Shown: piece by piece, positions 10,151 through 18,261 of the stretch | How positions within the stretch are numbered: the stretch's first letter is position 1 | Layout of the letters: every line of letters starts with the position of its first letter | Assembly: GCA_947184155.2 (NCBI GenBank) | Contig: CAMXCT020002669.1 | Span: forward strand, 319,501-383,500 | Source: Cladocopium goreaui | Taxonomy: Eukaryota > Sar > Dinophyceae > Suessiales > Symbiodiniaceae | Reading direction: 5' to 3' | DNA length: 64,000 nt | Made by a program: the position numbers and the translations under genes | The notes under the pieces: generated by a model | Told to the model about the DNA's origin: nothing | The model's database searches: none | Seen by the model: only the letters and a program-made list of their open reading frames with translations

Positions 10151-12376
10151 ATGAGGGAGGAAAAGGTCGTGGCGGTGAAAATCGAACCCGTGATGATGGC
10201 AAGCCCTCGGGAAAAAAGAACTGAAAGAGGGGAGGAGCACCTCCCAAGGACTACCCATGGCGAAAGAAGAAAGCGACCTAGTGCGGCTTCGTTGGGCGAA
10301 GGTGTGGCATGTGGCAAGCGGCGAGAGGAGAAATGTGATGCGGCCGGCAAAGAAATCCTTGTGGCAGAGGATGCATGGCGCGAAGTGGCAGAGAGTATCA
10401 CCCTCAGTGAGATCGATGCCCTGATCTCTCAAGCTCGAAGTAGCGCTGAGGAAGCACAGGGGAGTCAGTTCGAGCCGACTTGGACGGACTCCCAACCTTT
10501 GAGTTTGAATTCGAGTGGTGCATGCCAGGGGAGTGGTAGCAGTAAGGAATCCCACTCCCAAGCCCCGCTGCTGCGAGCACGAGCGCTAGTGCGGGCTTTT
10601 TTGGACGGTCCGGAAAGGACTTGTAGCCTTGAAGGTCTTGGTGGTCTCTTAAAGGATGTCCTGATTATGTTTGAAAGTTTTCCTTGTTGCAGGCCCCGGC
10701 CCACTACAGGACGGAAAGACATCTTTCCACTACCTGTGTCAGAACATCCAGAGACCTCCAAGCGCGGCCAATTTCTTCCTTTGGTGGCAGCCAGTCTCAA
10801 CAGTATGTATGGCGTAGATCACTCAACTGAGGCACGCCCGTCCTCTTTACGGGTCATGAAAAGGCTTGCTGCTGTGGTGGAGCACTCTGAGATTTTGGCT
10901 GAACCCCTTCCTGAAGTTTCTTTCTCAACCCTTTTTACTACCAAAGGTGTGGATTACCAAGGTGATGAGATTCGGGTTGCTCGTAAAGTTGTCTGGGAAT
11001 CTATTGAGGCGTCTTTACCGTCTCAGGTAGGTACTTTGGATATTCGGGATTTTTGTCATTCAGGGGTCCTTCACTATATCAACCACTTTGAGGAGTTCCT
11101 TATCCCTGCGGCTGACCAGATGGTAGGAAAACCACCCCGGGTTTTTGTGGATGATGATGAATGGGGCCGAGTGGCAAATGGCCTTCTTGACAGGGGTATC
11201 TGTGTTGCCCGGAAGCTTTCTGATCTTCACTTCATTGATGGCTCCCCCCTGGTTAATGGATTGTTTGCAGTCTCCAAAGATGAATTTCATGGGTCTGTCG
11301 AACTATGTCGTTTGATCATGAATTTGAAGCCTGTGAATGCCCTTGCTCGTCCTCTGGAAGGGGATACCTGCACTTTACCTATGGTAACCCAATTGGGTAG
11401 CCTCTATTTGGAAGAAGGGGAACTCTTGTCCATTTCTTCTGAGGATCTCCGTTGCTACTTCTACTTGTTCAGCATTCCGGAGGCCTGGCAAAAGTACATG
11501 GGCTTTGGACGGGCATTGCCGCTCGGTCTAGTACCTGAGGGGGGGCACCGTGATGAAGTTTGGGTTCTTTGTAGTAGGGTCTTGCCTATGGGGTTTCTAA
11601 ACAGTGTTGGCATTGCCCAGCACATCCATCGAAACGTGGTCAGAAAGGCAATGGGGAGTTTGTACCCCCCTCTGGGTGGAGAACATGAACTTAGACGTGA
11701 TCGCCTATTCAGTCAACTGCCGACCCTTTATAGAGTTTATCTAGATAACTTTGACGAGCTTCGCAAAACTGACCGCCGACTCCATGAGCTCATTGGGGGC
11801 CATACTTCTGAGAGCGTGGCACGGTTACGGGAGGCCTATGCTGAGGCAGGCCTCCCAACTCACCCGAAGAAGACAGTGCGGGAAGTGTCAAGTGCGGAGG
11901 TCCAGGGTGCCTGGATCAATGGGGAGCAAGGTACCATGAGTGCGAAGCCTTCAAAGATTAGCCGCTATGTGAAGCTGGCCCTTGAACTGGTTGGCCGTGG
12001 GGTGGCTAGCCAGAAGGAGCTTCAAGTGGTCGGTGGCGGGATGGTTTACATTGCGATGTTCAAAAGACCGCTGCTGGGAGCCCTAAACCATTTGTGGCGG
12101 GCCATAGTGGCTCTGGAAGGCCTCCCAAGGGATCGTCAGTATCCCCTACCAAGGGAGGCCATGGTGGAGCTTGTGAGGTTTGTAGGACTGGTCCCACTGG
12201 CCTTTAGTAGTTTCAGGTCTGACTTTGACGACATGGTGACCGCCAGTGACGCTTCATCTTCAGGGGGGGTTTCTGCGCCTCTCGAGGGCTCACACCCTAT
12301 GGCGCGGCAGCAGCTTCAAGCTATGTTCGCGGTGATCTTCCAGAGTGTGATGACACCTGCCAGGTGTTGTCGATAG
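10151..12376 (+). CDS. Reverse transcriptase with N-terminal part of RNase H
   Basis: A 741-residue frame. The first 330 residues are unassigned, with a basic start. RT motifs follow: fingers with DRGICVARKL and FAVSKDEF, then RLIMNLKPVN near residue 386; motif A SSEDLRCYFYLF with Asp432; motif B LPMGFLNS from residue 478; motif C as YLDN at 530-533 instead of the usual YxDD; then thumb/connection. The C-terminus enters RNase H: TASDASSSGG with the first catalytic Asp at residue 700. The frame then leaves the coding path after seven G at 12,263-12,269. The -1 frame from there reads FCASRGLTPYG and runs straight into the methyltransferase. Residues after about 704 of this ORF are therefore probably not the native protein. 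Confidence 0.85.
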   Translation: MREEKVVAVKIEPVMMASPREKRTERGEEHLPRTTHGERRKRPSAASLGEGVACGKRREEKCDAAGKEILVAEDAWREVAESITLSEIDALISQARSSAEEAQGSQFEPTWTDSQPLSLNSSGACQGSGSSKESHSQAPLLRARALVRAFLDGPERTCSLEGLGGLLKDVLIMFESFPCCRPRPTTGRKDIFPLPVSEHPETSKRGQFLPLVAASLNSMYGVDHSTEARPSSLRVMKRLAAVVEHSEILAEPLPEVSFSTLFTTKGVDYQGDEIRVARKVVWESIEASLPSQVGTLDIRDFCHSGVLHYINHFEEFLIPAADQMVGKPPRVFVDDDEWGRVANGLLDRGICVARKLSDLHFIDGSPLVNGLFAVSKDEFHGSVELCRLIMNLKPVNALARPLEGDTCTLPMVTQLGSLYLEEGELLSISSEDLRCYFYLFSIPEAWQKYMGFGRALPLGLVPEGGHRDEVWVLCSRVLPMGFLNSVGIAQHIHRNVVRKAMGSLYPPLGGEHELRRDRLFSQLPTLYRVYLDNFDELRKTDRRLHELIGGHTSESVARLREAYAEAGLPTHPKKTVREVSSAEVQGAWINGEQGTMSAKPSKISRYVKLALELVGRGVASQKELQVVGGGMVYIAMFKRPLLGALNHLWRAIVALEGLPRDRQYPLPREAMVELVRFVGLVPLAFSSFRSDFDDMVTASDASSSGGVSAPLEGSHPMARQQLQAMFAVIFQSVMTPARCCR

Positions 12377-13953
12377 GGCTCTTTGATGGCATTGCCGCAC
12401 TCCGGGTTGCTCTGGATGTGCTCCAGGCACCAGTGGCAGGACACGTGTCTGTGGAATGCAATGGGGCAGCACAACGAGTAGTTGAGGCCAATTTTCCGGG
12501 ATCACTGCTTGTTGAAGGAGTCGAGCAAGTCGATGAGGCAATGGTCACTGAGTGGAGCCTGCGCTTCGGCATGGTAGGCCTAATGCTGGTGGGCGCTGGG
12601 CCCCCCTGTCAGGGGGTTTCAGGCTTGAACGCCGACAGGCGTGGTGCCTTGAGAGACGCCAGAAGCTCTTTGTTTTGCCATGTCTCCAAGATTGTAACAT
12701 TGTGCAAAAGGAAGTTCCCTTGGGCCCAGGTAAGGGCCTTTGTGGAAAACGTTGCGTCAATGGATCGGGTAGACTGCGAGGTGATGAATGAAAGCTATGA
12801 CATGTGCCCCTGGTATGTTGATTCAGCAGGTATCTCCTTGTGTCACCGGCCAAGGCTCTACTGGTTTGACTGGGAAGTTCAAGAAGGCGTAGGTGTGGAA
12901 CTATGGCATGGGAGTGATGGTAGACTCCCAATTCAAGGAGAGATCCGCTTCATGGCCGAAGTGGAGAGCCACGCTTTTTTCCCGCGAGGTGTTCGTATGG
13001 GAGGCGACAGTCTCCCAACTTTCACTACTTCAAGGCCGTGCAGCGTGCCAATGAGAAAGCCAGCTGGGTTGAAGGATTGCCTGGCTCATGAGGTTCAGAG
13101 GTGGAAATCTGATAGCCACCGGTTTCCGCCCTATCAATACAAGGACAAGCACTGCATTGACGAGCAAGGGACGCTGAGGCCTCCCAAGGTGTCTGAGCGT
13201 GAGGCTATCATGGGTTTCCCCATTGGGTACACCGTGCAATGCATGAAGAAGTCAGACCATGGCTCTAGCGCTCACAACGACTGCAGGCTGACCCTTATTG
13301 GAAACACCTGGCATGTGGGGGTTGTAGCCTGGCTTTTAAGCCAGCTGTTGGCTCCCCTTGGTCTTATCATGCCAGTTTCAGTTCAGGAGTTGGTGGAGCG
13401 CCTCACCCCGGGAAAAAAATGCTCATCTTCAAGCTTTATTGCTGAGGCCGCCTGTGGAACATACCACCCAACCTTTCCTCCCAGTCGTCTCCTGGTTCAA
13501 ATGCTGGCCGGGCTTTCGTCGTTGAAAGGGGAGGATATTCTGGTGCAACAAGTCACTGAAATGCCGCTGAGGTATCATCGACTGCGACAGAGCATCCCAG
13601 GTAAGCTGTGGCGCTGGCGCATCATATCTGGATGGCGCGGGGTGGGAAATCCAGAACACATCAATGTGTTGGAGGCACGGGCGACCTTTACCACATTGAA
13701 GTGGAGAGCTCAACAACTTGGCCAATTAGACTGCCGGTGTGTACATCTAGTGGATAGCATTGTGGTGCTTCATTGTTTGACTCGAGGACGCTCCTCCTCA
13801 AGAAAGCTGAGACGGACGGTTATGCGGATTGGATCTCTTCTTCTGGCGACAGGCATCCAGCCAGTTTATGGCTATATTGATACTCATCAGAACCCAGCCG
13901 ACAAACCGTCGCGCTGGGCCGTCAAGAAAAGATGGCTAAAAAGGCGTCGGTGA
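12250..13953 (+). CDS. C5-cytosine DNA methyltransferase inserted in RNase H (pol continuation)
   Basis: The frame is open from 12,250; the first GTG is at 12,364 and residues are numbered from it. Methyltransferase motifs: I GLFDGIA (5-11, S-adenosylmethionine site); IV GAGPPCQG with catalytic Cys82; VI VENV with Glu128; VIII HRPRLYWF at 161-168; X GNTWHVGVVAWLL from 313. Size and motif order fit a full catalytic domain of about 330 residues with no regulatory domains. After it, RNase H resumes: NVLEARA (Glu437), HLVDS (Asp464) and NPADKPSRW (Asp513), completing the catalytic set begun at Asp700 of the RT ORF. The domain therefore lies between the first strand and the helix of RNase H. Likely action: de novo CpG methylation, possibly of the element's own copies (inference). 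DNMT3-like or bacterial-type origin was not resolved. Confidence 0.88.
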   Translation, partial: RFIFRGGFCASRGLTPYGAAAASSYVRGDLPECDDTCQVLSIGLFDGIAALRVALDVLQAPVAGHVSVECNGAAQRVVEANFPGSLLVEGVEQVDEAMVTEWSLRFGMVGLMLVGAGPPCQGVSGLNADRRGALRDARSSLFCHVSKIVTLCKRKFPWAQVRAFVENVASMDRVDCEVMNESYDMCPWYVDSAGISLCHRPRLYWFDWEVQEGVGVELWHGSDGRLPIQGEIRFMAEVESHAFFPRGVRMGGDSLPTFTTSRPCSVPMRKPAGLKDCLAHEVQRWKSDSHRFPPYQYKDKHCIDEQGTLRPPKVSEREAIMGFPIGYTVQCMKKSDHGSSAHNDCRLTLIGNTWHVGVVAWLLSQLLAPLGLIMPVSVQELVERLTPGKKCSSSSFIAEAACGTYHPTFPPSRLLVQMLAGLSSLKGEDILVQQVTEMPLRYHRLRQSIPGKLWRWRIISGWRGVGNPEHINVLEARATFTTLKWRAQQLGQLDCRCVHLVDSIVVLHCLTRGRSSSRKLRRTVMRIGSLLLATGIQPVYGYIDTHQNPADKPSRWAVKKRWLKRRR

Positions 13954-15104
13954 GTACTAGATGCCCGTCCAAAGAAGAGAGAAAGAAGATCCGCAAAAAT
14001 TTGGGAAGTCTCAAACAACTTACCGTCCAGCCAAAGACAAAGGAGCGCTATCAAACTGGCCTTACCCTCTTCTTCAAGTTCTTGGCATGGGAGGGTTTGT
14101 CTCTCCCAGAAAAACGCGAGGAAATGGATGGGCTTGTGAGTGACTATTTGGAGCACCTGTGGTCCGAAGGAGAAGGCCGTGCCACAGCCAGTAACTTTCT
14201 GGCGGCTTTGCAGGACTCCCAGCCCAAGTTAAAGGGAGCTCTACCTGGGGCGTGGCGACTCATGCGCACTTGGAGCACTCAAGAAGTCCCCCAGCGTGCA
14301 CCCCCATTGAGTGAAACAGTGCTGTTGGCCATGGTGGGATGGTCCATTCTGCACGAACATTTGGTAGGCTTTCATGGGCTGCTACGAACAGGGGAACTTC
14401 TTGGACTTCAAGCCTGGCAGATACATATGACTGGCAAGAACTCTCCGGCCATGGTTAGTCTTGGCTTGACCAAGTCTGGCAAAAGACAAGGGGCTGCAGA
14501 GAGCATCACCATAACTGAGCGCAGTGTGCTCCATATTTTGTGGCTTTGGAAACAGTCAGTAGATCAGCATGAATTTTTAACCTCTAAGCCGCATGCCTGG
14601 AGGAATTTATTCTCTGATTGTTTAGTTGCCCTTAAATTGGAAACCTCAGGTTTCCGACCTTACTCTTTAAGGCGAGGTGGTGCAACTTTCCTGTTTACCA
14701 AATGTGGCTCCTTAGATAGAGTCTTGCTTGCTGGTCGATGGACCGCCATTAAAACGGCCAGGATTTACCTCAACTCAGGGTTAGCCATGCTGGCTGACAT
14801 TCAAATTCCTCGTGCACTTTTAACTCCGTTTCATCCTGTTTTTACCAAATGGCTGAATTCCTTGCCATGGCTTGAGCACACTCCCTTCGGTCATAGGACG
14901 GGGGGACGTGGAAAGGCTATGAAGCTTCATGCTCGAAAAGCCCAAAAAGCGGTGGGGGGCTCTGTTTTTTTCCGTTTCTACCAAAGATCCGTGTGTCTAG
15001 GGCTTGGGGGTTTCCCCGGTGTGGCGGGGTCCCTGAGGGACACTGGGGGGTATTCTTCATTCTGGGTGTGGCCGAATGGAGAATACTACGCCCTCAAGTG
15101 GTAA
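13932..15104 (+). CDS. Tyrosine recombinase of the retrotransposon
   Basis: 390 residues starting at ATG 13,932, overlapping the previous frame by 22 bp. Residues about 25-130 resemble the SAM-like DNA-binding domain of tyrosine recombinases (KTKERYQTGLTLFFKFL). The catalytic part shows Arg152 in GLLRTGE, Arg247 in YSLRRGGAT (the usual His three residues earlier is Tyr), Trp270 in AGRW in place of the second His, and nucleophile Tyr279 in ARIYLN. This R..R..W..Y pattern suits DIRS-like or Crypton-like enzymes. Its role would be to insert the circular cDNA by recombination. The last 65 residues overlap repeat B1 and may be dispensable. Confidence 0.87.
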   Translation: MAKKASVSTRCPSKEERKKIRKNLGSLKQLTVQPKTKERYQTGLTLFFKFLAWEGLSLPEKREEMDGLVSDYLEHLWSEGEGRATASNFLAALQDSQPKLKGALPGAWRLMRTWSTQEVPQRAPPLSETVLLAMVGWSILHEHLVGFHGLLRTGELLGLQAWQIHMTGKNSPAMVSLGLTKSGKRQGAAESITITERSVLHILWLWKQSVDQHEFLTSKPHAWRNLFSDCLVALKLETSGFRPYSLRRGGATFLFTKCGSLDRVLLAGRWTAIKTARIYLNSGLAMLADIQIPRALLTPFHPVFTKWLNSLPWLEHTPFGHRTGGRGKAMKLHARKAQKAVGGSVFFRFYQRSVCLGLGGFPGVAGSLRDTGGYSSFWVWPNGEYYALKW

Positions 15105-15197
15105 GTTTACCGCTTTTGGATCTTTTCTCCGTTTACTTTATTTTATTTGAGAAAGCTTGGGCTGCAACGCTCAAAAAGATCGAGTGAAGTGAATGTT
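14910..15197 (+). repeat. Split direct repeat B1
   Basis: 288 bp from GGAAAGGCTATGAAGCTTCA to GAGTGAAGTGAATGTT. It matches B2 with a handful of substitutions and is followed directly by A2. It overlaps the end of the recombinase ORF. Confidence 0.9.
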
Positions 15198-15263
15198 TGT
15201 CCTTTCGCCCCCGGGGATAAACATGAATTCACGATTTCTTTTGATGTAGCTCTGGCTTAAGGG
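15198..15263 (+). repeat. Split direct repeat A2
   Basis: 66 bp matching A1 with one difference. It is sandwiched between B1 and B2, the diagnostic arrangement for split-direct-repeat YR retroelements. Confidence 0.9.
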
Positions 15264-15281
15264 CCCAACCCCCCCCCAGAA

Positions 15282-15570
15282 GGAAAGGCTATGAAGCTTC
15301 ATGCTCGAAAAGCCCAAAAAGCGGGGGGGGGGCTCTGTTTTTTTCCGTTTCTACCAAAGATCCGTGTGTCTAGGGCTTGGGGGTTTCCCCGGTGTGGGGG
15401 AGTCCCTGAGGGACACTGGGGGGTATTCTTCATTCTGGGTGTGGCCGAATGGAGAATACTACGCCCTCAAGTGGTAAGTTTACCGCTTTTGGATCTTTTC
15501 TCCGCTTACTTTATTTTATTTGAGAAAGCTTTGTCTGCAACGCTCAAAAAGATCGAGTGAAGTGAATGTT
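15282..15570 (+). repeat. Split direct repeat B2 (right end of element)
   Basis: 289 bp, near-identical to B1. It ends AGTGAATGTT directly before a (TA)n stretch. Small ORFs inside it are shadows of the B1/recombinase sequence. Confidence 0.9.
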
Positions 15571-15584
15571 TATATATATATATA

Positions 15585-15690
15585 CATTTACATATTTATG
15601 TGATTTTCCAACAAAGACAGCCGGTTTTTTTTCGGGATTTTCCAGCCAGCCACATTTGATTCCACTGGACTGTTCCGTTGAGGCGAAAGC
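15585..15690. repeat. Right half of the inverted-repeat element split by the retrotransposon
   Basis: Contains CATTTATGTGATTTTCC, then a T-run, then GGATTTTCCAGCCAGCCACA and TTTGATTCC. It is the inverse of the left flank at 9350-9402 and similar in order to the copy at 46,020-46,115. Confidence 0.45.
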
Positions 15691-15838
15691 GCCTTCGTCC
15701 CGGTGCAGTTGGTTGGATCACCCAGCGCTTGGGATTTGGTGACTTCAGAGCTGAAGGGCCCAGTTGCCTATTTCCCTGAAACTGGGCCCACCTGAAGCCG
15801 TGAAGGAATGGAAAGTGAACTCTTTGGTACGTAATATG

Positions 15839-15935
15839 GCAGTGTGTCAAAACCCTGGTATTAATAGCTGGTAAATGGATGTTCATCCCACTAAAAATGG
15901 TATTAATAGGTATTGATCCATACCCATATGATTCC
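15839..15935 (+). repeat. Dispersed repeat (GTCAAAACCCTGGTA family), copy 1
   Basis: Shares GTCAAAACCCTGGTA, ATAGCTGGTAAATGGATGTT, CATCCC, AAAAATGGTAT and TAGGTATTGATCCATA in the same order with 54,486-54,595, and more weakly with 56,022-56,125. Confidence 0.7.
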
Positions 15936-16496
15936 ACATGATTGCACCATATTGCACCAATGCTTGGTACTTTGCCCACGCAAACTTTGATTCAGTTTCT
16001 TGCCACAAATATCCTGGAACTGGGGGGAAAACCAACAGGACCCCTGTATCTAAGGGTTTAAACTATGGTTTTGCTGTAAAATATCCCTTCAACACAGTGT
16101 AGTCACTCAGAGTAGTCTCTGCAGTGCGAGGGGTGGGTTCTCTAGTGTTCTTGATGCTGGTAATCTATATCCTTCAAATGAAGGCGCCTGTGTTTTGGTG
16201 AATTCCTGTGACCCCGCTGTGACCGGGTCGTCGTGACTTTTCTGCAAGCGATTTGTCCACATTCAAAAAAATTTCTGTGACTTCAGCCCTCGACTGTATC
16301 CCAATGAATGATGACTTATTATCCCCATTATACTTGTACCCTGAGTATATCTCCATTATATCCCCCTTGGTATCCCCATTGCATCCCCATTGTATCCCCA
16401 TTACATCTCCAGTATATAATCATCCTACAACCAACCGTCCCAATGAAAATAGGGCTACCCGCCCCGCTCGCCACCTATCTTTGAATTTACCCCAAG

Positions 16497-16566
16497 GTTG
16501 CCCCCGAGTGCTCGCGGCCCGCTGGCGCTAGCAACAGCGCGGGGACACAGCTGCGGCTCTTCCGTA
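16497..16566 (+). CDS. Candidate exon (unknown protein)
   Basis: GC-rich island after CCCCAAG, reading VAPECSRPAGASNSAGTQLR. No domain recognised; the right border is unclear. It may belong with the exons at 17,002 and 17,641. Confidence 0.3.
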
Positions 16567-17001
16567 GTCCAACCATTGCTTTGTTCAGCAAACATGAAAA
16601 AACGAAAACCACCATGAAGAAACCAACCGAATCCTTGCTTGGAAAGGTATGAATGATGGGCGACCCCAGCTACTTTTAATGAAGCACCAAGTCACCAAGT
16701 GCTCTGTGTATATGTACACATACGTGCACGTAGAGGAGACACTCTTGATACAAGAAACCCCAAGCAGCTGCCAGGTCTTGGCCATTTTGAGCTTTATCGT
16801 CCGCCCAGCCCATTTGATGCTGGATGGGTTGGAGATATGATCTGGGTCCACCTCAAATTGGGCCCACATAAAACAGACGCCATATGTTTCTATTTCAATG
16901 AACCAACCAATCTAAACAGCAAAATCCTCCCAGATCCTGAAAAAACCAGCCAGCAACTTATTTCATTCCAGTGTCGGTCCAAGATTGCCCGGTCCAGCCA
17001 G

Positions 17002-17136
17002 GTGTGGACCCTTCCAGCCCCCACCCTGCTGGGCAAGTTGGATTTGCTGCGGCAATCCTGGCGCCTAAACAAGGTGCTGGACGATGCTGCTGAGCTGCGC
17101 AGCAAGATAAAGGACCGGACGGGACCGTGGCACGGG
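17002..17136 (+). CDS. Candidate exon (unknown helical protein)
   Basis: Begins after GCCAG and reads VWTLPAPTLLGKLDLLRQ, then WRLNKVLDDAAELRSKIKDR, an amphipathic helical composition unlike the surrounding intron. A possible GT donor is at 17,137. No family recognised. Confidence 0.5.
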
Positions 17137-17640
17137 GTGTCATAGTGGCCATGGGGGTCGATGAAGGAAGTAAAGGGATCCCAAAGCAGACTATGATGCA
17201 AAATGATATGATATACTGTAGAATGATGGCTAATTGTGATAGTGAATGTGTGATAAGAGCAAAATTGGTGGGAGACATTTAGTAAATACTGGGCAGTGGT
17301 CATGATTCCTCCCCAAAGGTTTATTTTCAAAAGGTGGTGAACCCTCATGGTGCTCCAATTGGAGCTAGTCAGGCCGCCGATCTCGAGAAAGCCAACCTTG
17401 AGCAGGCCACATGAAGCGATGTTCATTGATGGGTTACTGAATATTTGTTCATATGTCCACACTAGTGACCATTGCACATTAAATGGTCCTATATATATAC
17501 ATCTTGTTTGCTTTTGGTGAGCATCGCTTGCATGATCTACAAGATAGATGTTGTTGTTTTTTTACTTCGGGAAACATAATATTTCCTATATGGTGTAGCA
17601 TCTGGCATGCTAAGACATCGTGTAACTTGAACCCCCGAAG

Positions 17641-17723
17641 TTGGGATGCACCCCTGCGCCCTGGTACGCGTTGCTACAGGCGCTGGTCTCAGAGAAGGCC
17701 CGTAGCGACTCGCTGTCCGAGAG
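17641..17723 (+). CDS. Candidate exon upstream of the AT-rich block
   Basis: Bounded by GAAG before and GAG/GTGACC after, in frame. Reads LGCTPAPWYALLQALVSEKA then RSDSLSE. If the donor at 17,724 is real, the AT-rich foreign block lies in the intron of this gene. Product unknown. Confidence 0.5.
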
Positions 17724-17771
17724 GTGACCTAGCAGGAACATATTGGTGGATTTATCGTGCAAACATCAAAC

Positions 17772-18026
17772 ATGGAAACAAATGGTAGAAGGGGGAAACA
17801 TTTCTTTAAAACAAGGATGGAGAAATCACCTATCTATTTATCCAACACCGACCGAACAAATGTTAGAGTAATGAAGAGAGAAATAGATGCTTTATTGGAC
17901 ACCTATAAACTGAAGGTAGAATTTCAAAAAGATAAGATATATCTTCAAGCGCTTAAGTCTTATGTCAAAAACCATTGGAAATACACTTATCATTTATCAT
18001 ATTCTAAAGAACTTTCACGACCTTAA
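17772..18026 (+). CDS. Hypothetical protein, AT-rich block ORF 1
   Basis: 84 residues from ATG 17,772 (an alternative ATG lies at 17,817, MEKSPIYLSN). Rich in Lys, Asn, Tyr and Ile: REIDALLDTYKLKVEFQK. It overlaps the next ORF by 65 bp in the +1 frame. The two may be one gene broken by an indel, since the C-terminal SYSKELSRP ends abruptly. No family recognised. Confidence 0.45.
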   Translation: METNGRRGKHFFKTRMEKSPIYLSNTDRTNVRVMKREIDALLDTYKLKVEFQKDKIYLQALKSYVKNHWKYTYHLSYSKELSRP

Positions 18027-18231
18027 TTTCATCAATCACAGTAAGCAACGAAGATGCTGGTGGTTTCCTAATGTTGAACGAACTTTTATGTTTAGAAACA
18101 GGGAGTTCAAGATAAAAGACATTTTGGAAATTTTCTTGCGTGAATACACCGAAGAACTGTTCAATGGTTATGAGAAATACTGTAATCAAGAAGAAATAAA
18201 AGAACACCTACAAAAAGTGATAAATACTTAA
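17962..18231 (+). CDS. Hypothetical protein, AT-rich block ORF 2
   Basis: 90 residues from the first ATG, though the start may be artificial if ORF 1 continues here. Protein-like content: RRCWWFPNVERTFMFRN, then FKIKDILEIFLREYTEELF. Mixed charged/aromatic composition, no domain recognised. It ends at 18,231, 30 bp before the next start. Confidence 0.5.
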   Translation: MSKTIGNTLIIYHILKNFHDLNFINHSKQRRCWWFPNVERTFMFRNREFKIKDILEIFLREYTEELFNGYEKYCNQEEIKEHLQKVINT

Positions 18232-18261
18232 AGAAAAAATACCTATATATAATAAGAGAAA

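Larger units (their letters stand above)
9403..15570 (+). mobile_element. DIRS/PAT/Ngaro-like tyrosine-recombinase retrotransposon with embedded DNA methyltransferase
   Basis: About 6.17 kb. Termini have the split-direct-repeat order A1 - ORFs - B1 - A2 - B2 known from PAT and Ngaro elements. Internal reading frames in order: gag-like, reverse transcriptase, start of RNase H, C5-cytosine methyltransferase, rest of RNase H, tyrosine recombinase. No integrase, protease or LTR is visible, as expected for a YR retroelement. High identity of the repeats (65 of 66 for A) indicates recent insertion. One frame break at a G7 run (12,263-12,269) splits the polymerase. The element sits inside an inverted-repeat element. 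I recall published work on DNA methyltransferases captured by dinoflagellate retrotransposons; whether this exact arrangement is described I cannot check. Confidence 0.88.

Noticed and set aside
14993-15560. Small ORFs in B1 and B2 repeats
   Set aside because: Other-frame shadow of the recombinase C-terminus, copied with the repeat.
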